NCBI RefSeq assembly: GCF_963668475.1
Contig: NZ_OY764544.1
Span: 2,914,001-2,978,000 of the forward strand
DNA: 64,000 bases
Direction of reading: 5' to 3'
Source of the DNA: an uncultured Methanospirillum sp.
Lineage (GTDB): Archaea > Halobacteriota > Methanomicrobia > Methanomicrobiales > Methanospirillaceae
This document shows positions 1 to 8,258 of this stretch, piece by piece. Both the position numbers and the translations under genes were made by a program. Position 1 is the first letter of the stretch, and the number at the start of each line of letters is the position of its first letter. The notes beneath the pieces were generated by a model. It did no database searches, was not told the DNA's origin, and was given only the letters and a program-made list of their open reading frames with translations.

Positions 1-118
1 TTTTTCCAAGTATTTCATTATGAAGTAATGGATTGATTTTCGTAATTTTAATGTCATCATATGAATCTAAATAATTTATTGTGTTGAAGAAGGCCCCGGA
101 TTTATTCCTTCTTTTCAT
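1..118 (-). CDS. Possible N-terminus of a gene running off the window edge
   Basis: An open frame begins at an ATG (minus strand, bases 116-118) with a purine-rich stretch (AAGGG) immediately before it, an in-frame stop two codons upstream, and no stop through base 1. It would encode about 39 residues beginning MKRRNKSG. The peptide is polar and matches no family I recognise. It lies directly downstream of the DUF4422-GT8 gene on the same strand, so another glycan gene would fit, but the stretch is too short to decide. Confidence 0.35.
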   Translation of the reverse strand, partial: MKRRNKSGAFFNTINYLDSYDDIKITKINPLLHNEILGK

Positions 119-185
119 CCCTTATTTAAACAATGAAGATAGGGATCAACTTTGCCTTTTTAATAAATGAGTATAAAAATAAATA

Positions 186-2117
186 CTAATTAGGATCTAA
201 CAATTTGCTTTTTCGGAGAATAATTATATATTTTAACTTCTGAAATATTTTTTCCGCTAGTTCTTTAATAGAATAATCTTTAATTCTCCAAATAAGAGTA
301 TGGATTTGATCAAAAAAATTTTTATTAGTATTACCGCAATCTAGGTTAAATGATTTCTCAATGCAATTATTAACGAATCTTAGAAATATTGATTCATAAA
401 ATGGTGAATATCTTGCAATACTCCAGAATTTCTCCTGTAATAATACATTTTGATGTATCCATGGCATTGTATTAAATAGAGCAAAATTAATCAACATGGG
501 TCTTTCTAACGCTTTATTGTAGTTTTTTGCATATATATCAGGTAGAGAATTGGTTATCTCATCATCAACTATCGGAACTAAATTCCATGATAAATCTAAA
601 TATTTAATTCTATCCTTGAAACAGATATTAAATATATCCTGGTCTCCGAAATAATAATTATCGCGATTAAAAAGATAAAGGGTTTTTTGGTCTACCTTAT
701 CTTGTCGTATTTTATACAAATTCAGAACCATTAATCCCGTATGAAAAATATTATTATCTTTCTGGTTTTGAAAATTTAAGATTATTTTTTTGTATTCTTT
801 AAATGAAAATTCTTTATTCAAATAATTCAAAATTCTATTTGTTGTACAATAAGACAATTGTTTAAGACAATAGGTTACTGCAGCATAGCATTGCTTAATG
901 TCTACAGTAAAAAGAAGTGCTGGGTCTTCTAAAAATATGGTGTGATAATCGACATAAATAACCTTTTCATATTCAGGTAATATTGCTGGAATTTTTAATT
1001 TAAAAAATTTTTCGCGAGTAATTTCGGGCCCATAATTCAACTCTTTTTTTAATAATTGTCGGTTCATTTTAAAATAGCGAATTTTAATATTATCATAATT
1101 TAAAACATGATCATCGAGTGTTCTTTTTTTATTATTAGAGATCTCATCAGTAAGAATAATTATATCGTAAAAATTCTCATGACCTCTTACTTTGATTATG
1201 GATTCTAATAGAACTGTAAAAACATCAAAATTTGTTTCATTTACTGATGTTACAATCGGGATTACTTTTTTATTACTTTGTATTCTAGGGAGAGATAATA
1301 TCTCTGGATCTGTATCTTCAATAAATATAAATGGAAGATGTTTAATTTTAATATCCTTTCTTTCGGTTTTTATTTTTTCAATGAATATATGAAACAAGCG
1401 TTCTGCTGCAAATCCTTGACGAAGGTTATAAGTTGTAGTTGCAGAAGGATCAACTTCTGGCGTAATTTTTTTTAATAAGGGGAAAAGCCAGTTACAATAT
1501 TCATTTAGTATATCGCGTCGCATAACAAACATATGGCCAATAATTAATTTTCGGCCAGATAAGCAGGATTCAAGATACGGATAATAATCTGGAGCATATC
1601 TTTTTACTCCATTAATGAGTCTATTGTAAGCATCCTCTCCATGAAATTGTTGATAGTGCTTGCCTTGACTACCCCCACAAGGATTATCCCAATATCTTGA
1701 AACGATGATGTCATTTTTTTTTATTTCCTCCAAAATAGAAGATTCACACCATCCAAAATCATTGTACGAATTGTTATCTAAAAAGGATATTTTTTCTGTT
1801 TCATCTCGGATAATTTTATTCTTATTTGGATTAAAACTAAATATTCGTCGATAGTGGCAAAGACCTAAATAAGAGTGTGTTAGGTCATTTTTCCACATCC
1901 AATAAAGGATTGTAAGTTCATTTAACTGATTACCCATTTCAGAAATATTATCTCCAGTATCATCCCCCATAATTTTTAGATCTATAGTCGATGTTGCCTT
2001 TCCAGATTGAATTGGATGAAATATTTCATTTTCAATAATAACCGCAGGTTTATGGTAAGATATATAGATTGAAGCAAAATCGTTAACAATAGCAGTTTCA
2101 TTTATTTTCTCATTCAT
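186..2117 (-). CDS. DUF4422 - glycosyltransferase family 8 fusion protein
   Basis: This 643-residue protein has two parts. Residues about 15-270 match the DUF4422 domain of capsule and LPS transferases (seen: MGNQLNELTILYWMWKN, then LGLCHYRRIF). Residues about 285-560 resemble GT8 GT-A transferases: an opening beta strand (VIPIVTSVNETNF), the strand before the metal site (KVIYVDYHTIFLEDP), HTGLMVLNL and FGDQDIFN. The usual DxD metal motif reads D-Y-H, so the second acidic residue is missing; activity or metal use may differ from the family norm. No signal peptide or membrane helix is evident, so a cytoplasmic glycosyltransferase is expected. It ends close to a possible next gene on the same strand. 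Domain identity is firm, donor and acceptor are unknown. Confidence 0.8.
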   Translation of the reverse strand: MNEKINETAIVNDFASIYISYHKPAVIIENEIFHPIQSGKATSTIDLKIMGDDTGDNISEMGNQLNELTILYWMWKNDLTHSYLGLCHYRRIFSFNPNKNKIIRDETEKISFLDNNSYNDFGWCESSILEEIKKNDIIVSRYWDNPCGGSQGKHYQQFHGEDAYNRLINGVKRYAPDYYPYLESCLSGRKLIIGHMFVMRRDILNEYCNWLFPLLKKITPEVDPSATTTYNLRQGFAAERLFHIFIEKIKTERKDIKIKHLPFIFIEDTDPEILSLPRIQSNKKVIPIVTSVNETNFDVFTVLLESIIKVRGHENFYDIIILTDEISNNKKRTLDDHVLNYDNIKIRYFKMNRQLLKKELNYGPEITREKFFKLKIPAILPEYEKVIYVDYHTIFLEDPALLFTVDIKQCYAAVTYCLKQLSYCTTNRILNYLNKEFSFKEYKKIILNFQNQKDNNIFHTGLMVLNLYKIRQDKVDQKTLYLFNRDNYYFGDQDIFNICFKDRIKYLDLSWNLVPIVDDEITNSLPDIYAKNYNKALERPMLINFALFNTMPWIHQNVLLQEKFWSIARYSPFYESIFLRFVNNCIEKSFNLDCGNTNKNFFDQIHTLIWRIKDYSIKELAEKIFQKLKYIIILRKSKLLDPN

Positions 2118-2737
2118 AATATCAGCAATATGTTATTGTTTGAGTAACAAACTAATAAAGAGCCTTTTCAACTATTTGGTCCACATTAAAATATTTATAA
2201 TTTCCGTTTTTAGATGTAAAATAACAACAGAGCTATTGACCCTGGGATATTTGTATTCTGGATTCCCGGAAATCTGTAACGAGTGAGGAAGTAAAATCTT
2301 AAAATTGATTGAAGAATTAAAAAATGATTGATTATAGTGGATTAAAATTTTTATCCTCGTTATGTATTTTTAGCACACATAACGATTAGGTACAATTTAC
2401 TAATCTCTATAATATTATCTTCATTTAGATAAATTTCTTCGTATACCTCTCGGACCTTTTTCCATCGTTATGTGTTCCCGGGAATCAAGGTTGTATAGCC
2501 AAATGTTCTTCTGTTAATGAAATTGGATGGTAAAGATTGTTTACGATTACCCTGTGAAATTAAAACAAAAGTAATAATTTTATACCCATATATTACAGTC
2601 ATCTTTTCCTCAGTTATATACTATACTCTGAATTTTGTGATCCTGAAACCGGACCCAAGTCAGCAATCAGGGATCTACACTGATTTCATTTTTCATAAAA
2701 TGGATCTCATTTTCATCAGGGGGGACTGATGGCTACA
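2118..2737. other. Intergenic region with an inverted repeat
   Basis: About 620 bases lie between two minus-strand genes. I see no convincing coding region; a 70-codon plus-strand open frame (2517-2729) has atypical hydrophobic content and no family resemblance. A perfect 9-bp inverted repeat, TCGTTATGT (2357-2365) and ACATAACGA (2377-2385), encloses an 11-base loop, and the half-site CGTTATGTG recurs near 2466. This could be a transcript hairpin or an operator-like site upstream of the DUF4422-GT8 gene. Confidence 0.4.
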
Positions 2738-3856
2738 TCATACCGTTTTTTTTAAAAAATCATCTGCCGTTTGTAGTGCTTCAGCAATAGTGACGTCCAT
2801 GTCGAGATAACGATATGTACCTAAACGTCCAATAAAGGCGACATTTTTCACAGAAGCCGCTTCATTGAGGTATTTTTGCAAGGTTTCTTGCTCCTCAACT
2901 AGCCTGATCGGGTAATAGGGGATTTCATCTGGTTTGCAAAGGCTACTATATTCCCTAAAGGCAATTGTTTTTTCGTGTTTCTCCCAAGGGGTAAAATACT
3001 TGTGCTCATGTATTCGCGTATAGGGATGAGACAAATCTGGATAACTCATTACCGCGCATCCTTGGATGTCTCCGTCGGCACGAATTTCTTCAAACTTAAG
3101 GGTTCTGTAGGCTAAACGACCAAATGCATAATCAAACCAACCATCAATTGGTCCACTATAAAAGACAAAATCATACTTATCTGCATCACTCCGAAAAAAT
3201 TTTACACCAAGTAAAATTTTTATGTTTTTATGATTTAGTATACCTTCAACTATATGTGTATAGCCAGTTTTTGGAATACCTTGAAATGTATGATTATAAT
3301 AATTGTCTTCATAATTAAATCTTATCGGCAAGCGTTGTAGAATTGATGCCGGTAATTTACTTGGATGAAATCCCCATTGTTTTATTGGATACCCATAAAA
3401 AAAAGCCCCATATAATTCTTTGCCTATATATTTTAAAGCTTGTTCTTCAAAACTAATAGGATTATCTATTGATTTATCTGCCCTTTTTGCAATAAATTCT
3501 TGTGCTTCTTTCGGACTGAAATTTTCACCAAAGAATTGATTGATAGTATGAAGATTGATAGGAAGGCTATATACGCGCCCCCCGGTATTCGCTTTCACGC
3601 GACATACATATGGAACAATGGTATCAAACTTTTGGATATACTTCCAAACGCGTTTATTATCTGTATGAAAAATGTGTGGGCCATAGATATGAACATTTAT
3701 CCCTGTTTCTTTGTCCCGTTTTGAATAACAGTTTCCTGCAATGTGATTTCGGGACTCCATAACGGTAACATCGAAGTTATGCTCCGCTAGTTCCCGAGCA
3801 ATAACAGACCCAGATAATCCTGCCCCGACTATAAGAACTTTTTTTATTAAACCCAT
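2738..3856 (-). CDS. glf: UDP-galactopyranose mutase
   Basis: The protein (372 residues, normal for the family) is a flavoenzyme that interconverts UDP-galactopyranose and UDP-galactofuranose, supplying Galf for surface glycans. The FAD-binding Rossmann motif is at the N-terminus (LIVGAGLSGSVIARELAE, residues about 9-26). Family signatures follow: GPHIFHTDNKRVW, a central SLPINLHTINQFFG, IKQWGFHPSKLP, and the C-terminal FIGRLGTYRYLDMDVTI segment that closes over the flavin. It starts with ATG, is cytoplasmic, and has long non-coding flanks, so it is probably transcribed on its own. No frame defects. Confidence 0.95.
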   Translation of the reverse strand: MGLIKKVLIVGAGLSGSVIARELAEHNFDVTVMESRNHIAGNCYSKRDKETGINVHIYGPHIFHTDNKRVWKYIQKFDTIVPYVCRVKANTGGRVYSLPINLHTINQFFGENFSPKEAQEFIAKRADKSIDNPISFEEQALKYIGKELYGAFFYGYPIKQWGFHPSKLPASILQRLPIRFNYEDNYYNHTFQGIPKTGYTHIVEGILNHKNIKILLGVKFFRSDADKYDFVFYSGPIDGWFDYAFGRLAYRTLKFEEIRADGDIQGCAVMSYPDLSHPYTRIHEHKYFTPWEKHEKTIAFREYSSLCKPDEIPYYPIRLVEEQETLQKYLNEAASVKNVAFIGRLGTYRYLDMDVTIAEALQTADDFLKKTV

Positions 3857-4329
3857 TTTATCTCAAGTTTTTATCCAATGTTAGAATTTGTAATTTCATA
3901 ATTTTTTATAATTATGAGAATTATTTACACGCTCATTTTGGAAAATTTTGCCGCAAATATTTAATTTATGTGGAAGTAATTAAAAAATTTAAAAAATATC
4001 ATAAAAACCAAATAAACTGACTAATAGATGGTTCCTAAAAAGAACCATCTGAAGAATATTTTGATAATAATCGGCAAAAAATGATTGATGTCTAATTACA
4101 CGGCCCCATACTCCCTGCTTAATCATGTTTACCATAAATAGGATATATCCTACAAATACATAAAACGGTATAAATTTCTAATTCATGACCATACTTGGTG
4201 TATGTCCTTTTAGATTTTAAATACATTCAATAGTATATATTATTACTAATTGACATGGATAAACCTCACCTCCAAAATCTTTAGGCCTTTAAAAAAAGGG
4301 TAGTGCCCTTTACTAAAACTGGTAATATC
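3857..4329. other. Intergenic region with a strong hairpin
   Basis: No gene is visible upstream of glf. A perfect 9-bp inverted repeat, AGATGGTTC (4026-4034) and GAACCATCT (4042-4050), flanks the A-rich loop CTAAAAA. At about 4297-4310 AAAGGG-TAGTG-CCCTTT marks what may be the degenerate outer end of the IS1-like remnant that follows. The hairpin could be a MITE or IS end or an RNA structure; there is no following T-run to support a terminator. Confidence 0.4.
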
Positions 4330-4905
4330 TTTTGTGGTTTGGTGTTAATTTTTACGAATTAAAAAATTATTTGAGTTCAAGATCTATATCGATTGTGATT
4401 GGAAAAAGAGGTAGTATCCCTATCACATGTCAAAATCCAGATTGTGCCTATTATTTGATAGAAGATGGCACAGACATTTTAAAAATGGTCATAATCCTGC
4501 TGGAAACCAGCAATACTATTGCAATCATTGCAGAAAATATTCATCGAAACATTGAACACACCGTTTTATAGATCATACCTTCCCGCTCTTAAATTCTCCA
4601 AATAGCCAAACAAAGTGTTAAAAATCTTCAATCCGTGGAATATCGAGATAAAGTGATCACCATCAGGATACTATCGCTTGTTATATGCTAAAAATAGGGG
4701 ATCATACAAAGAAATTGAACGAGCACTATACTCAAGAGATATTTGTATGGACAATTTCTCCGGTTATGTTATCTACTCGTCCGATTAAGGTCCGATGGGC
4801 ACGAGATTGCTTCTTTTCTTTGTATCAGAAGAATATGGATTGGTATGCATAGATGATCCCGGATCGTTTATCTTATTATGGTTTATGTCAATTCAATCTT
4901 GACCC
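4330..4905 (+). pseudogene. IS1-like transposase remnant (zinc-ribbon type)
   Basis: The plus strand encodes, across several frames, the start of an archaeal IS1-type transposase. Zinc-ribbon cysteines appear as ITCQNPDCAYYLIEDG (about 4425-4470), then, after a frame change near 4482, as QQYYCNHCRKY. Further on, a helix-turn-helix-like stretch resembling 'IRSIERLTGHHRDTIS' of intact relatives is readable near 4640-4700 with stops, followed by KIGDHTKKLNEHYTQEIFVW. The catalytic half is not recoverable. Multiple frameshifts and stops mean it is dead. Family assignment rests on the zinc-ribbon spacing and these motif echoes. Confidence 0.65.
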
Positions 4906-5166
4906 ACCCCTAAGGTAATCGTCGAACATTCAGCCATCAACAGGTGGTTGGGGTGATTTCTGTGGCTGATATCAACCAGATTCAGCAGCTTTACGAACAT
5001 CTCTGTTCAATTCCAGATATTCAATCACTTGAATTTCTAAAAGAAAGAAAAAACTTGGCTCTTCGTCAGTTTCAGTGGGTAAGATGTATGTTGACTCGCA
5101 ATAATGTATTGAGAATAGCTAAAAACCTCATCTTTTTATCTGAGCAGATCGAATAATACTCGTAAA

Positions 5167-6105
5167 CGATTTTACTTCATACATATTTCGGGAAGAATAT
5201 TCTAAAGTTCAAGCACTCGGCGATACACTATCAAATATTAGCGATTCATTGGATTGGGAGCCTTTTCGAGGAATTGTTTCAACACTTTACAAAGATAACA
5301 GAGAAGATGGTGGGAGACCTCATTTTGATGAGATTTTAATGATTAAAATACTCATTCTCCAACATCTTTATGGATTATCAGATTATGATACTGAACGACA
5401 CATCTATGATCGAATAAGTTTTCACCACTTTCTAGGATATCCTGAAGTAATACCAGATCGTTCAACGATTTGGTTTTTTAGAGAACGGCTGAAAAATGGC
5501 GATGTTCTTGATCGCATCTGGCTCGAACTACAAAGTCAATTGGATAATTTGGGATATGAAATAATTCGAGGGGTTATGCAAGATGCAACCATTATTACAG
5601 CGGATCCCGGTCATGCTAAAGCAGAGAAACCAAGAGGTGAGGATGCACTGACTAGACGCTCTAAAGAAGGTACATGGAGCAAAAAGGGTAATTGTTCATA
5701 TTTCGGGTTCAAAATGCATACTTTAGTCGATAAGGAAAATTAGTTATTCGAACCATTGCAACATCAACTGCATCACTCCACGATAGTCAGGTTGATCTAT
5801 CAGAACAAGGACAAACGGTATACAGAGATTGGGGGTACTTTGGAGTAGAACCAATGGCTTCAATGGACAAAACGATGGATCGGGCTACAAGAAATCACCC
5901 ATTGAGTTGTAAGCAAATTAGGAGAAACAGAGTGATTTCGAGAATTCGCTCACTCGTCGAACGCCCATATGCAGTCGTTAAAAGAGTTTCAAGGGTGGTC
6001 CTGTATTAGTTACGACAGTTGAACGAGTACACGTAAAAAATGTTTTTTCTTGCTTTGGATATAACCTCTATCGACTGAAAAGTGTCGAAAAATTTACGCA
6101 ATAAT
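5167..6105 (+). pseudogene. IS5-family transposase, frameshifted
   Basis: An IS5-type DDE transposase begins near 5167 and is cleanly readable from 5249 to a stop at 5743. The N-terminal part shows GRPHFDEILMIKILILQ and HHFLGYPEVIPDRSTIW (family HTH/DDE entry), then QDATIITADPGHAKAEKPRG around the first catalytic aspartate. At about 5742 the frame shifts; the remainder (SQVDLSEQGQTVYRDWGYFG, then RNRVISRIRSLVERPYAVVK) is the typical IS5 C-terminus carrying the catalytic Glu region, followed by one more frame change near 6000 before ERVHVKNVFSCFGYNLYRLK. Two frame breaks make it non-functional. Confidence 0.8.
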
Positions 6106-6252
6106 AGCGGTAGCTATGGCTCTCTGAAAGAAAAATCGAATAAATCAACATTTTTAGAGACTTTTTGTATAGTATCGTTTAAAATAACTCATCATTGAGG
6201 TTACCATTGACCACTGATGAGAAAAATGTGGGGTTTTTAGCTATCCTCTATT

Positions 6253-7470
6253 ATGATTATTGCCGAGGAACTCTTTCGGGTTGCCCTTCATTTAGCTGCT
6301 CCCTGGAAAATATCTTCAATCAAATTTGAGGAAGGGGAACGTAAATTAGATATTTGGGTTGACTTTCCAAAAGGCTCCCGCTTTTCCTGTCCTGAATGTA
6401 ATCATTTAGATTGTAAAGTCCATGACACTACAACCCGATCATGGCGTCATTTGGACTTTTTTGAACATCAGACATTTCTCCATGGTCGGGTTCCATGTAT
6501 AAATTGTCCAAACTGCGGAGTTCGACAGGTTAAGATACCGTGGGCGAGAGAAAGAAGTGGTTTCACTCTATTGATGGATGCTTTAATTGTCTTTTTTGCT
6601 CAAACAATGAAGATCTCACAAATATCAGAGAAATTGGATATTAAAGACAAACGTATCTGACGGGTTATCTCACATTATGTTGCACAAGCGTTAAGTGAGG
6701 CTGATTTTTCAAAAATAACATCGGTAGGATTAGATGAAACATCCCGGCGTAAAGGCCATCAATACATTACCGTTTTTGCAGACATCGATACAGGTCGTAT
6801 AATCCATATCTGCAAAGGAAAAGATGCATCTGCTCTTTCTTCTTTTTCTGAAACCTTGGAAAAACACAATAGTAATGCTGAGAAAATCGAGGATTTCTGT
6901 TGTGACATGTCACCTCCTTTTATAAACGGAATTAAAGAGCAATTCCCATAAACTTCGATAATATTCGAGAAATTTCATGTATTAAAGATGATCAATGAAG
7001 CAGTAGATGAAATAAGAAGAATTGAACAAATGTTCAATCGAGTATTAAAAAATACTCGGTACATTTGGCTAAAAAATCCACCTTCATTGACAAAAACACA
7101 ATTGAATGATTTAGGGGGATTGAAGGAAATGAATTTGCAGACTGTTCGAGCATATAACTTAAAGCTGAGTCTGCAGATGTTTTGGAATCTGGAGGATTGT
7201 GAGTCAGCGGAAGCATATTTCAAAAAATAGTACTTCTGGGCTACACATTGCATGTTGCCTGCAATGATTAAAATCGCGAAAACTCTCAAAAATCATTGGA
7301 CTGGTATAATCTCATATTTTAAGGACAGATATTCGAATGGTTTACTAGAAGGATTAAATAGCATGATTCAAGCGCTTAAAGCCAATGCGAGAGGGTATCG
7401 AAATGATGAAAATTTTATGACCATGATATATCTTCGCCATGGTCAGCTGAAACTTAACTTACCCACTTGA
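6253..7470 (+). pseudogene. ISL3-family transposase with three in-frame stops
   Basis: A single reading frame spans 6253-7470 (about 405 codons, the usual ISL3 length) but is cut by TGA at 6658-6660, TAA near 6949 and TAG at 7228-7230. The N-terminal zinc finger (SCPECNHLDC, CINCPNCGV), the DDE core (SVGLDETSRRKGHQYITVF, then FCCDMSPPF) and the C-terminal segment (NGLLEGLNSMIQALKANARG) are all in place. Two of the stops sit where relatives carry tryptophan (RI-W-RVISHYV and KK-W-YFWATH), as expected from G-to-A decay. It was intact until recently in frame but cannot be expressed whole. Confidence 0.85.
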
Positions 7471-8077
7471 AACGACGAAGAGCCTCTAAAGTTGATAAAA
7501 AGAAACAAGAATGTTTTAAAAAAACTACGTCAGAAGATTCAAAGTGCGAAATATGAAGTATGGAGCACAGATGAATGCCACTTCCAGCAAAATGGAACGA
7601 GATACAGGATGGGATTCCTAAAGAGATCAAAAATCCTACTGTAAAACCAGAACCGACCCGACATAAAATAAGCGTTTTCGGAATTGTCAATAATAACGAT
7701 GGAAGATTTGTATATAGCATCAATCCGGTTTTCAACGCCCAACTTTTCTTGAACACTTAAAGCAAGTAATTCAATTTTGGGCCAAGAAAAAGAAAAATTT
7801 ACTCATTTTCGATAACGCAAGATACCATCATGCGATATTACTGAAACCCTGGCTTGAAGAAAATAAACGGAAAATCGAACTCTTCTTTTTACCGCCATAC
7901 AGTCCGGAGTTGAATCCCATAGAATTAGTTTGGAAGGAAACTCGGTATTCTGAAACACATAATCGCTATTTTCCATCTCTACAATCATTGTCAGGATCCA
8001 TCACTGGGGTATTTGAAAAATGGAGTATGCCTAATGACTTATTAAGCTCATTATGCAAAATTAATTATGTCGTTTAG
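7471..8077 (+). pseudogene. IS630-family transposase C-terminal fragment
   Basis: Directly after the ISL3 remnant, three frames together give the C-terminal two thirds of an IS630-type transposase: YEVWSTDECHFQQNG (first catalytic Asp), then TRHKISVFGIVNNNDGRFVY, then NLLIFDNARYHHA (second Asp) and FFLPPYSPELNPIELVWKE (catalytic Glu). The N-terminal HTH is missing and at least two frameshifts occur (near 7600 and 7745). It differs from the two other IS630 copies in this window, so it is a separate lineage. The stretch 8078-8258 that follows shows nothing recognisable. Confidence 0.8.
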
Positions 8078-8258
8078 TATAACTATCCTCATTTTGTGAT
8101 TAATGCTTCGGAGATGACTGATGTGACAGATATAGGCCGATCCAATGCCACTTGCGAAGTATCAAATGATAGTCGAAAGATGCGTTTCATTAAAGAGGGA
8201 AGCAGGTAACTTTCTTACTCTTCAGGGGGAATAAAGTAATACATTCTCACTATCAGGC

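Noticed and set aside
2517-2729. 70-codon plus-strand open frame downstream of glf
   Set aside because: Hydrophobic low-complexity peptide without ribosome-binding site or homology that I recognise.
4944-5156. 70-codon plus-strand open frame between the IS1-like and IS5 remnants
   Set aside because: It has an ordinary-looking composition but no ribosome-binding site or family resemblance and lies in decayed IS sequence; probably part of a lost transposase, not supportable as a gene.
7228-7230. In-frame TAG in the ISL3 transposase as a possible pyrrolysine codon
   Set aside because: TGA and TAA also interrupt the same frame, and TAG replaces a family tryptophan; simple decay explains it.
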